Of a DNA stretch of 25,359 nucleotides, positions 7,277 through 14,703 are shown piece after piece. Position numbers and translations under genes: made by a program. The stretch is from Nitrospinota bacterium (GTDB lineage: Bacteria > UBA8248). The stretch is from positions 1 to 25,359 of the forward strand of contig WTGD01000011.1 of NCBI GenBank assembly GCA_011523725.1. Direction: 5' to 3'. The notes beneath the pieces were generated by a model. The model saw nothing but the letters and a program-made list of their open reading frames with translations, had not been told where the DNA came from and searched no databases. Each line of letters begins with the position of its first letter. Position 1 is the stretch's first letter.

Positions 7277-8332
7277 CTAGGTGATGATTTCCCATTCGCT
7301 CGAATACCGATCGAGTTGCGCCGCGCTGTATGGGTCCACTTGATGCTCACGCTCTGGAATCTCGACGTGTTTTTCCTCCCCGCACAAGGCAGTGGTGAAA
7401 TAACGCTGTCCCGTGTCGTTGATGTTCGTGACGATATTGTTCAACTCGGGGTGCCTGCGGGCCAGCTTGACGGCGGCCGCCACGTTGCAGCCCGAGGAGA
7501 TTCCGCAGAAAATCCCCTCCTCGCGCGCCAGGCGCTGCGCCATTTCGACCGACTCCTCCGTCGTCGTCGTTACGATGCCCGAGAGCTGCGACAGGTCGAG
7601 CGCCTTGGGCACGAAACCGTCCCCGATGCCCTCGATGCCGTGCGGCCCCCAGCCCCGCTGGCTCAGGAGCGGACATTCCTCGGGCTCCACTGCGTAGAGT
7701 TTCACGTCGGGGTTGTCCTCGCGCAGGAATTTCCCCACGCCGCTTACCCAGCCGCCCGTTCCCTGAGACGCCACGACGGCGTCGACGCGCCCGTCCAACT
7801 GCTCGAAGATTTCAGGACCCGTGGTGAGGTAGTGCGCTTCGTTGTTGTCGAGGTTGTCGAACTGGGCGGGAACCCAGAATTTTTCGGGCGAAGCCGCGCG
7901 GATTTCTTCGAGTTTCTCGAGCGCCAGGTCGACGTCGCTCTCACCGCCAGGCGTAAACACCAAATCGGCCCCGTAGGCGCGCATGAGCTTTTTGCGCTCA
8001 TCGCTCATGCCCTCGGGCATGACGACGACGCAATCGTAGCACTTCACCGCGGATACGAAGGCGCACGCTATTCCTGCGTTGCCCGTAGAACACTCGAGCA
8101 CCGTCATGCCGGCGCTTAGGTCACCGCGCTCCTCCGCGTTCAGGATCATGTTGTAGTAGATGCGATCCTTGAGGCTCCCCGAGGGCGAATACCACTCGAG
8201 CTTCGCGTAGACTTCGGGCTCTACGTCCGACGCCACCTTGTTCAGGCGCACGAGCGGCGTGGCCCCGATAGCTTCGAATATGTTTTCCGAATAGCGCCTG
8301 TAAGAATCCCAGGCTCTTTTCTGAATGCCCAT
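7277..8332 (-). CDS. Cysteine synthase/cystathionine beta-synthase-family PLP enzyme, copy A
   Basis: Fold-type II PLP enzyme of 351 residues, slightly longer than typical CysK (about 310). The PLP Schiff-base lysine is K55 in SGSLKDRI, the substrate loop is STGNAG (82-87), the phosphate loop is GTGGW (191-195), the pyridine-nitrogen serine is in GISSG (277-281), and the end has DTGQRYFTT (306-314). In usual CysK the phosphate loop reads GTGGT; here it has Trp. Family members do beta-replacement or beta-elimination on O-acetylserine, serine, cysteine or similar substrates. It lies 30 bases after a close paralogue with the same substitutions and length. It has no CBS domains. The exact substrate cannot be assigned. 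AGGA precedes the ATG by eight bases. Confidence 0.9.
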   Translation of the reverse strand: MGIQKRAWDSYRRYSENIFEAIGATPLVRLNKVASDVEPEVYAKLEWYSPSGSLKDRIYYNMILNAEERGDLSAGMTVLECSTGNAGIACAFVSAVKCYDCVVVMPEGMSDERKKLMRAYGADLVFTPGGESDVDLALEKLEEIRAASPEKFWVPAQFDNLDNNEAHYLTTGPEIFEQLDGRVDAVVASQGTGGWVSGVGKFLREDNPDVKLYAVEPEECPLLSQRGWGPHGIEGIGDGFVPKALDLSQLSGIVTTTTEESVEMAQRLAREEGIFCGISSGCNVAAAVKLARRHPELNNIVTNINDTGQRYFTTALCGEEKHVEIPEREHQVDPYSAAQLDRYSSEWEIIT

Positions 8333-8362
8333 TTCTTGCGTCCTAGTAAGGAGGAAAAAATC

Positions 8363-9415
8363 TCATTCAATAATTTCCCATGAGGCCCTGAATTTCTGGA
8401 GCATCGTCTCCCTGTCCCCTTCGACGACCTCTTGCAGCGCAGCCTCCATACCCGATTCGTCATGGCAAAGCGGGGTGGAGAAATAGCGCTGGCCTGAGTC
8501 CCCGAAAATCGGGACGATTCGACCGATTTCAGGATAGGAGCGCGCGAACTTTAACGCCGCCGCCAGATTGCAGCCCGAAGAAATCCCGCAGAAAAGACCC
8601 TCTTCGCGCGAGGCGCGCCTCGCCATGCGGAGAGATTCTTCGGTCGAGGCGGTAATGATACCGTCGATGATGGACAAATCCAGAATGTTGGGGATCAGGC
8701 CGTCACCGATTCCCGCGATTCCGTGCCCGCAGCACACCCCTTCGCTGATCAGGGGCGATTCCGTCGGCTCCACGCCGTAGATTTTGAGCTTCGGGTTTTT
8801 CTCCCTCAAAAACCGCCCCACGCCCGTGAGCCAGCCGCCCGTACCCACCGCAGCAATGAGCGCGTCCACATCGCCACCCAGTTGTTCCCAGATTTCAGGA
8901 CCCGAAGTGGTGAAGTGCGTATCCACGTTGTCCATATTCTCGAATTCGGCCGGAACCCAGTATTTCTCGGGCTCGCTCGCGGCCATTTCCTTCATTCGCG
9001 CGAGTGCCACGTCCACGTCGCTCTCTCCGCCCGGCGTCGTAATGAGTTCCGCCCCGAACGCGCGAATCATCTTCTTGCGCTCGGGGCTCATCATCTCGGG
9101 CATGACGATGATACACTTAAATCCCTTGACCGCCGATGCCGCCGCGCAGGCGATGCCCGCGTTGCCGGATGAGCACTCCAGAATCACCTTGCCGGACGTC
9201 AGTTCCCCCCGCGCCTCCGCGCGGGATATCATCTGCTCATAGATGCGATCCTTGAGACTGCCCGTGGGGGAATACCATTCGATTTTGGCGAAAATATCAG
9301 GTCCCAGCCCCTGTGAGATTCGTCCCAGCTTCACCAGCGGGGTATAGCCTACCGCGTCGAATATCGTCTCAGAAGCCGAAGCCAGGCTGTCCCACGTTCT
9401 CGATATTACTTGCAC
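8363..9415 (-). CDS. Cysteine synthase/cystathionine beta-synthase-family PLP enzyme, copy B
   Basis: Paralogue of the next gene downstream, 350 residues. It aligns with that gene without gaps for at least the first 200 residues: lysine K55 in TGSLKDRI, SSGNAG at 82-87, GTGGW at 191-195, GISSG and DSGQRYFST later. Both proteins end in a similar short tail (SWEII here, EWEII there). The start is GTG at 9415, with GGAG seven bases upstream; a longer reading from 9583 would run into the upstream flavin-enzyme gene and adds low-complexity residues. The adjacent arrangement suggests gene duplication and possibly a hetero-oligomer or two successive PLP steps. Like copy A it belongs to the beta-replacement/elimination family, with substrate unknown. 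Confidence 0.9.
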   Translation of the reverse strand: MQVISRTWDSLASASETIFDAVGYTPLVKLGRISQGLGPDIFAKIEWYSPTGSLKDRIYEQMISRAEARGELTSGKVILECSSGNAGIACAAASAVKGFKCIIVMPEMMSPERKKMIRAFGAELITTPGGESDVDVALARMKEMAASEPEKYWVPAEFENMDNVDTHFTTSGPEIWEQLGGDVDALIAAVGTGGWLTGVGRFLREKNPKLKIYGVEPTESPLISEGVCCGHGIAGIGDGLIPNILDLSIIDGIITASTEESLRMARRASREEGLFCGISSGCNLAAALKFARSYPEIGRIVPIFGDSGQRYFSTPLCHDESGMEAALQEVVEGDRETMLQKFRASWEIIE

Positions 9416-9453
9416 GTTTCTACTCCAGTAAGGCGGCGCGTGATTCCCTTGTT

Positions 9454-10410
9454 CTAAGCCGCCTTCAGGCGAGGGATGATTTCTTTCGCCACGATTTCCA
9501 CCTGTTTCATCTCGTACTTGTAGGGAACGAAAATGAGCCGGTCGACCCCCGTGTCGATGTGGGCCTGGAGCTGCGCCACGCACTCATCCACGTTTCCCAT
9601 AACGGCGCTTTCGGCCGTCGACTCGCTCCAGGAAGCATAGTCCCACTCCGTGTGGAGCCATTCGTTCATCGGCCCCTCGATATCCGCGCGCGAATCACCC
9701 ACCATGATGGGGAGCTGGTTCGTGCTCTCGAGCTCGGCGGGGTCGCGCCCGGCCGCTTCGGCGAAGCGTAACACCTTTTCCCATGACTTCGTGAAGCTCT
9801 CGGGCGTATAGAAGTAGGTGAGCCAGCCGTCGCCCTTCTCGCCTGCGCGCTTGAGCACGCGGTCGACGTAGCCCCCGATGAGGATGCTCGGCCTCGGGCT
9901 TTGCACGGGCTTCGGGAACATGACGGAGTTTCTCAAGTTATAATGCCCGTATTCGGCGCGCACCATGTCCTCGGTCCAGAGCCTCGTGATGATCTCGATG
10001 TTCTGATCCATGATGTTGCCGCGCTTTTCGAAAGGAACGCCCACCGCGTCGAACTCGCGCTTGTACCATCCCGACGCCATGCCGACGATAAGGCGACCGT
10101 TCGATATCTGGTCGATGCTCGAAAGCTGTTTGGCGACGACGAGCGGGTTGCGGAGCGGCAAGACGAGCACGCCCGTGCCGAGCTTGATTCTGCTCGTCCG
10201 CGCGGCTACCGCCGTCAGCAGCGTCAGCGACTCGATGATGGGAAAGTGCGGCTCCACGCCCAGCAGAATGTGATCCCACACCCACAGGGACTCGAAGCCC
10301 AACTCCTCCATGGCGACGCCGTATTCGATGAGCGCCTCCGGGTCGGGGAGTTCGGGATATGCGGTGAAGTTCCGCATGGCGATTCCGTACTTCACGTCTT
10401 TTCCTGACAT
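9454..10410 (-). CDS. LLM-class flavin-dependent oxidoreductase (first copy)
   Basis: Luciferase-like TIM-barrel enzyme of 318 residues. Family features visible are ESLWVWDHILLG near 38-49, RIKLGTGVLVLPLRNP near 75-90, and QISNGRLIVGMASGWYKREF near 101-120, the typical barrel strands around the flavin (F420 or FMN) site. It begins with ATG at 10410, preceded by GAGGG. It lies 16 bases after the M20 gene, in the same operon. Family members are monooxygenases or dehydrogenases of varied substrates, so no substrate is assigned. It is more distant from the two other copies in the window (16066..17028, 23626..24594) than those are from each other, since it lacks their LLPTRG and GDSVLAKPR blocks. 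Confidence 0.9.
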   Translation of the reverse strand: MSGKDVKYGIAMRNFTAYPELPDPEALIEYGVAMEELGFESLWVWDHILLGVEPHFPIIESLTLLTAVAARTSRIKLGTGVLVLPLRNPLVVAKQLSSIDQISNGRLIVGMASGWYKREFDAVGVPFEKRGNIMDQNIEIITRLWTEDMVRAEYGHYNLRNSVMFPKPVQSPRPSILIGGYVDRVLKRAGEKGDGWLTYFYTPESFTKSWEKVLRFAEAAGRDPAELESTNQLPIMVGDSRADIEGPMNEWLHTEWDYASWSESTAESAVMGNVDECVAQLQAHIDTGVDRLIFVPYKYEMKQVEIVAKEIIPRLKAA

Positions 10411-10426
10411 GTCGATTCCCTCGGTC

Positions 10427-11698
10427 TTATTCCGCTCCGCACCAGTCCAGTATGGAGAGCGCCAGCGTTTTCGTCGCGTCGATCACGTCCTCCACCGCCA
10501 CCCACTCGTTGTTCGCGTGCATCTGGGTGGTGGGGCCGGGTCCGAAGATCACCGTCGGGATGCCGGCGAAACCGTTCAGAAAGCGCGTGTCGGCTGCTCC
10601 CTGGCGCCCGGATATTTCAGGGGTGTTGCCCGAAACCTCCTGGTAGGCGTCCGCCACCGTCTTGACGATCGGGTGATCGGCGTCGACTGCCGCCGATTCG
10701 GCGTAATAGCCCACGAAACGCACTTCCGGCGGATGATCCTTCATCCAGGGATCTTGCGCCGCCGCCTGCGCCACCTGATCGACCAGGCTCTGTTTGGCCG
10801 CGTCGTGATCCTCGCCGGGCACCGTGGCGAGACTCCCCTTGAGCACGCAGGTGTCCGGGAAAGCGCTCGGGAAGCTCCCCGCCTCCATCGAGCCGACCAT
10901 GCAGGGAATCGCGTCGATGATCTTGGGATACAGCGGATGGGAGACCGTCTGCAGGCGTTTTTTCTCGAGATCGGCCACCGCCTGGACAATCTTGTAACCG
11001 AGCTCGATGGCGTTCACGCCCTGATACCTTCGCTGGATGCCCGCCGCCTTCCCGCGCACCAGTATCTCGAACCAGATTCTGCCGATGCAGCCGGGCTGGA
11101 TGGCGTTGCCGCTCGTCTCGCAGCATATGCCTGCATCCGCCGTATAACCGCGCAAGATGGTGTCGAGCGTGCCGTGGCCGCTCAGCTCCTCATCCACGAC
11201 GAAATCGAGGATGACGTCGCCCCTGGGCCTGAGACCCGCCGCCATGAAGCATTTCGCCGCCATGATGATGGCCGCCACCCCGCTCTTCATGTCCGAGGCG
11301 CCGCGCCCGTAGAGGCGGCCGTCCTCGATGTCCGCGGAGAGCGGCCCGTGCTCCCAGGCGTCGGGCGGGCCGTTGGGAACGGTGTCGGTATGGCCGTTCA
11401 GCAGGAGCGACTTGCCTCCGCCTGAGCCTTTGAGTACGCCGACCACGTTCGGCCTTCCCTCGTATCCCCTGGTGACGGGCACGTATTCGGGGTGTTTCTT
11501 GAGTTCCTCCCAGTCCGATTCCCAGACGTCCACCTCATCGAGGTTCATCTCGCGCAGATATTCCGCAATGTAGCCCTGAATCTCCCCCTCATCCCCCGTC
11601 ACGCTCGGTATCTGGACGAGTCTGGTGAGCAGGGCGATGATCTCGTCCCGATGGGCGTCGACCTGGGTGAGAATTTTTTCTCTGTTCTCGGCGCTCAT
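10427..11698 (-). CDS. M20-family amidohydrolase (ArgE/DapE-like deacylase)
   Basis: Di-zinc hydrolase of 423 residues. Ligands and catalytic residues are visible: H103 with D105 in NGHTDTVPNG, bridging D136 in GRGASDMKSG, general-base E170 with ligand E171 in VDEELSG, E194 in CCETSG, and H394 in TQMHANNE near the C-terminus. A dimerisation (lid) domain occupies roughly residues 205-320. The family cleaves N-acyl amino acids, succinyl-diaminopimelate, dipeptides or carbamoyl groups in the cytoplasm. Gaps of 15 bases (upstream) and 16 bases (downstream) place it inside the operon. A deacylase next to an amino-acid-type importer and PLP enzymes suggests it releases an amino acid from an imported N-acyl compound; this is inference. 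Confidence 0.92.
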   Translation of the reverse strand: MSAENREKILTQVDAHRDEIIALLTRLVQIPSVTGDEGEIQGYIAEYLREMNLDEVDVWESDWEELKKHPEYVPVTRGYEGRPNVVGVLKGSGGGKSLLLNGHTDTVPNGPPDAWEHGPLSADIEDGRLYGRGASDMKSGVAAIIMAAKCFMAAGLRPRGDVILDFVVDEELSGHGTLDTILRGYTADAGICCETSGNAIQPGCIGRIWFEILVRGKAAGIQRRYQGVNAIELGYKIVQAVADLEKKRLQTVSHPLYPKIIDAIPCMVGSMEAGSFPSAFPDTCVLKGSLATVPGEDHDAAKQSLVDQVAQAAAQDPWMKDHPPEVRFVGYYAESAAVDADHPIVKTVADAYQEVSGNTPEISGRQGAADTRFLNGFAGIPTVIFGPGPTTQMHANNEWVAVEDVIDATKTLALSILDWCGAE

Positions 11699-11713
11699 GA
11701 AGGCTCCATGTGG

Positions 11714-12487
11714 TTATGCGGTGTATACCTTGTCCGGGTCCAGATGACGAAGCGCGGCCAACTCCTCTTCCGTAGGAGGCTCCGTGGTCGGGACGGAAGA
11801 GTCGATGATGAGCTCGAAGCCCGTGTTCTCCTGTACCTGCTCGGGCGTTACGCCAGAGTGGAGCGCCTCTACGCGCATCCGGCCCGTGTCGTCGTCGAAT
11901 CCCAGAATCGCGAGATCGGTCACCACACGGTACATGCCGCCGGCTATCAGGCCCGAATCACGCCTCGAGGTACCGCCCCGGATGTAGCCTGGACTCGTGA
12001 TGAAATCCACGCTCTCCACGAAGCGGCGCTTTTCCTGCGGCATCGCCACGATCATCCTGGTGAGGCTCGAAATGTCGTTCCCCCCGCCCGTGCCGGGCAG
12101 CCGCACGGAAGGGTCATCCGCGCTCCCGATGAAGGAGCTGTTCAGGTTGCCGTACTGATCGATCTGGGCGCCCCCCATGAAGCCCACGTCCACGTAGCCG
12201 CGCTGCAGCAGGAGCAGTACCTCGGTGATGCTCACCAGCATGTTCGCCTTGCGCGTGCAGCGCTGCTCGTTCGTGGTGGGCGGAAGCTGGCCGGGCACGA
12301 CGTGTGGGCCGATGGTGCCGCCCTCGAAGAGAATCGTCACGCCCGGGGCATGGAGGCGCTGGGCCAGCGTGGCGGCCAGAAGCGGAATCCCCACACCGGC
12401 GAAAACCACCTGGCCGTCTTCGAGCGCGCGGGCGCTCATGACGCATAATAGTTCAGACGCCGTGAAGTCTTTCGTCTCAATCGTCAT
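11714..12487 (-). CDS. CoA-transferase beta subunit (glutaconate CoA-transferase type, family I)
   Basis: Subunit of 257 residues. Family I CoA-transferases carry the catalytic glutamate in the beta subunit; here E55 in ILFEGGTIG is the best candidate. Other conserved pieces are VGFMGGAQIDQYGNLNSS and the glycine-rich GTGGGNDISS. The ATG at 12487 is chosen because GGAGG lies seven bases upstream; it overlaps the end of the alpha gene by 11 bases. A longer reading from 12514 adds nine residues without a ribosome site. The enzyme moves CoA between a donor thioester and a carboxylate in the cytoplasm. The alpha and beta pair opens the operon. Confidence 0.92.
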   Translation of the reverse strand: MTIETKDFTASELLCVMSARALEDGQVVFAGVGIPLLAATLAQRLHAPGVTILFEGGTIGPHVVPGQLPPTTNEQRCTRKANMLVSITEVLLLLQRGYVDVGFMGGAQIDQYGNLNSSFIGSADDPSVRLPGTGGGNDISSLTRMIVAMPQEKRRFVESVDFITSPGYIRGGTSRRDSGLIAGGMYRVVTDLAILGFDDDTGRMRVEALHSGVTPEQVQENTGFELIIDSSVPTTEPPTEEELAALRHLDPDKVYTA

Positions 12488-13442
12488 AAATGCTCCTCCC
12501 CCTGCGGGCCGCATCCAAGAGCTTCTCCAGGCCGATGAGATTCAGATACTCCGTCCAGTTCTCGGGCGCGTAGTAGTATTCATCCAGATACGCCTGCACG
12601 CCCTCCATCGGCTCTTTCCTCGTTAGTTCGGCGTAATAGTCCATGTGCGAGAACAAGGGCTCATAAACGCCGAAGCATTCATGCGGCGCACAGCCGTAGG
12701 GCGCCTCCACCACCGCGTCGACGGTGAAGAATGGGATTCTCGTCTGATCGGGCCTTCTGCGAATCTGATCGTTCGAGATGATGCGCTCGGTGGTGATGAT
12801 GACCCGGTTCGCCGCCATCGCCATGTCGATATCCATAAAAGTGAGGCCGTCGAGCTGCGCGTTGCCGAAGGGGTCGCACCTTTGCACGTGGATCAGGGCG
12901 ACGTCGGGGTTCAGGGCCGGGACGAGGAGAATCTTCTCGCCCGTGAAGGGACAAGTCATCTCTTCGAGATTATCGAGCTGCCCGGCCACGTCTGAGCCCA
13001 TCATCGAGCGCATCGGCATGAACGGAACGCCCATCGCGCCCGCCCGGAAACGCAGGCCGATGGACATGTGGCTCCATTCCTCGAAACGGGCCAGCCTGTT
13101 CTCGGTGAAATGGCGCATCACGCGCGAGACGCCCCAGACGATTCCCTGGCTGAACCAGCTCGTGAGAATGTGATTCCCGACGCCTGAGGCGAAGATGAGG
13201 TCGCCCTCGGTGGAGACGATGCTGCGCGAGAAGGAAAGGTTCTTCTTCCTCGCGCGTATCAGCGCCCAAACCATGGCGAAGGGGGTTCTCGAGGCCGTAG
13301 AGCCGCCCAGGCTCACGTGTTCGCCATCGGCCACGAAATCACAGGCCTCCTCCAGCGTCATCACCTTGTCTCGCAAGCTGCGATCCCGCGACTGGGTTTG
13401 CTCCCTGAGCGAAAGATAGTCTTGCGTCACGTCTTTCTCCAT
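12477..13442 (-). CDS. CoA-transferase alpha subunit (glutaconate CoA-transferase type, family I)
   Basis: Subunit of 321 residues from the ATG at 13442. The conserved start of the fold is KVMTLEEACDFVADGEHVSLGG (about 26-47), followed by STASRTPFAMVWALIR, the region that binds CoA in the family. DIDMAMAANRVIITTERII is also typical. It is the first gene of the minus-strand operon and faces the lysR gene across a 312-base gap. No clear Shine-Dalgarno precedes this ATG; a TTG at 13553 would give a longer protein with an atypical N-terminus. It works as a hetero-oligomer with the beta subunit. The acyl substrate is unknown. Confidence 0.9.
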   Translation of the reverse strand: MEKDVTQDYLSLREQTQSRDRSLRDKVMTLEEACDFVADGEHVSLGGSTASRTPFAMVWALIRARKKNLSFSRSIVSTEGDLIFASGVGNHILTSWFSQGIVWGVSRVMRHFTENRLARFEEWSHMSIGLRFRAGAMGVPFMPMRSMMGSDVAGQLDNLEEMTCPFTGEKILLVPALNPDVALIHVQRCDPFGNAQLDGLTFMDIDMAMAANRVIITTERIISNDQIRRRPDQTRIPFFTVDAVVEAPYGCAPHECFGVYEPLFSHMDYYAELTRKEPMEGVQAYLDEYYYAPENWTEYLNLIGLEKLLDAARRGRSIYDD

Positions 13443-13577
13443 TACGGCGAGGCGGGATTCGCCCCTTGCCCACAACGGGCTGAAGCTCTTGTATCGGCAG
13501 CTGAAAAAAGGTGTCTCCGTTCGTAGATTAAACGCAAGGCACCGGAATCGCAACGGGGAAAAGAAGAATCGAATCTA

Positions 13578-13607
13578 TTGAATTATTTAATGGATATTTC
13601 ATATAAT
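13578..13607 (+). promoter_or_regulatory. Candidate sigma70-type promoter for lysR
   Basis: TTGAAT (13578..13583) and a perfect TATAAT (13602..13607) are separated by 18 bases on the plus strand. This would start transcription near 13614 and leave a leader of about 140 bases before lysR. The same AT-rich block could serve the minus strand (TATATG near 13606..13601), so overlapping divergent promoters are possible. Found by eye only. Confidence 0.4.
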
Positions 13608-13643
13608 CTTACCGCGCTATGGAAGACCGTTTTTCCTCTTTTA

Positions 13644-13656
13644 TCCGAATTTCGGA
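13644..13656. promoter_or_regulatory. Candidate LysR-type operator (T-N11-A palindrome)
   Basis: The sequence TCCGAATTTCGGA is a perfect interrupted palindrome of the T-N11-A form that LysR-type regulators recognise, with A/T-rich flanks (TTT and AAA) at symmetric distances. It lies between the divergent genes, about 60 bases upstream of the AT-rich zone when read toward the CoA-transferase operon, the usual place for a LysR recognition site. Confidence 0.55.
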
Positions 13657-13754
13657 AGAAATAGCACAAAACGAGTCTGCCGAGCACAGCGCCGTACCAT
13701 CAAAATCCACAATGAGAGCACGGTCACCGCACCAGGCGGTTTTGCGAGGTCACC

Positions 13755-14642
13755 ATGTTGAATCTGAGGCAACTCGAATACTTCTACTACGTGGCGAAAC
13801 ACGGCGGCTTCACCCGCGCGTCGAGGCAACTGCCCTTCTCCATCCAGCAGCCCGCACTGAGCATCCGGGTGAAGGCGCTCGAAGCGGACCTCAAGGTGAA
13901 GCTCTACCAGGTCGTCGGCCGCAAGTTTCAATTGACGCCGAGCGGTGAGTACCTCTTCGACGCCATCAAACCTTTCTTCGAATCCCTCGAAACGGTCGAG
14001 CGGCACCTGCGCGGGGAGACGCACGGGCGGCTCGTCGTGGCCGAGGCCGCACCCATGCTGATCTTGAGGGGCCACAGGGCCGCCTTCCTCAGGTTTCGCG
14101 AACGCTACCCGAACGTCCAGATATCCGTGCTGGAGCGAAACTGGACGAACCTGCTCGAACACGTCTCCGAAGGCGCGGTCGATTTCGCCTTCGGCTCGGC
14201 GCCCGAGGCGCGGGGGAATTTCTCCTTCGAGGAGTGGACGGAGACGGACTATCTCCTCTTCTGTCCCGAGGAGCACGCCGTCTTCAAGGAGGAGAAAATC
14301 ACTTTTGAGGGCATCGCCGCGCATCCGCTCATCCTGCTCGAACGCGGCACGGCGGATCGCCAGCACATCGAGCACACCTTCGAAAAGCAGGGGTTGTCCA
14401 TCAACGTCGTCTTCGAGACGTCATCCTACTCCTTGATCAACGAAGCCGTGTTGAACGGGGCGGGCATTGCTATCGTCAACGCGCTCTGGCCCCGGCCCGA
14501 GACTGCAAACGGATGGGAAACCGCAAATATATCCCACCTGTTCGGGAAAAAGCGCATCGGCCTGTTCCGGCGGAACGACGTCTACCTCCCCCCCTATGCA
14601 GGTGATTACCTCGCCATGCTGAGGGAAACGCTGATGACGTAG
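13755..14642 (+). CDS. LysR-family transcriptional regulator
   Basis: DNA-binding regulator of 295 residues. The N-terminal winged helix-turn-helix spans about residues 1-65 (LNLRQLEYFYYVAKHGGFTR onward, with QQPALSIRVKALE as the recognition-helix region and LTPSGEYL at the wing). The rest is a periplasmic-binding-protein-like co-inducer domain. GAGG lies just before the ATG. It is transcribed away from the CoA-transferase operon, the usual layout for a LysR gene that controls its divergent neighbour and itself. The same-strand UbiD gene follows after 61 bases and could be co-transcribed. The inducer is probably the pathway substrate or an intermediate; this is inference. Confidence 0.94.
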   Translation: MLNLRQLEYFYYVAKHGGFTRASRQLPFSIQQPALSIRVKALEADLKVKLYQVVGRKFQLTPSGEYLFDAIKPFFESLETVERHLRGETHGRLVVAEAAPMLILRGHRAAFLRFRERYPNVQISVLERNWTNLLEHVSEGAVDFAFGSAPEARGNFSFEEWTETDYLLFCPEEHAVFKEEKITFEGIAAHPLILLERGTADRQHIEHTFEKQGLSINVVFETSSYSLINEAVLNGAGIAIVNALWPRPETANGWETANISHLFGKKRIGLFRRNDVYLPPYAGDYLAMLRETLMT

Positions 14643-14703
14643 CAAATGCGACGCGCTCCCCTGCGCTTTTGACGCCCCCCGCCCCATTTGCCATCATACG
14701 CGC

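Larger units (their letters stand above)
13443..13754. other. Divergent intergenic region between CoA-transferase operon and lysR
   Basis: These 312 bases contain no convincing gene. They hold an AT-rich block (about 13575-13610) with promoter-like sequence for one or both directions and a palindrome at 13644..13656 that fits a LysR-type operator. The bases next to the CoA-transferase start (13443-13520) are GC-rich and show no distinctive element. Confidence 0.7.

Noticed and set aside
6386..8119. Long plus-strand open frame opposite livH and the PLP gene
   Set aside because: It is antisense to two clearly recognisable proteins and its product is His/Arg/Glu/Asp-rich without family features, typical of a mirror frame in GC-rich DNA.
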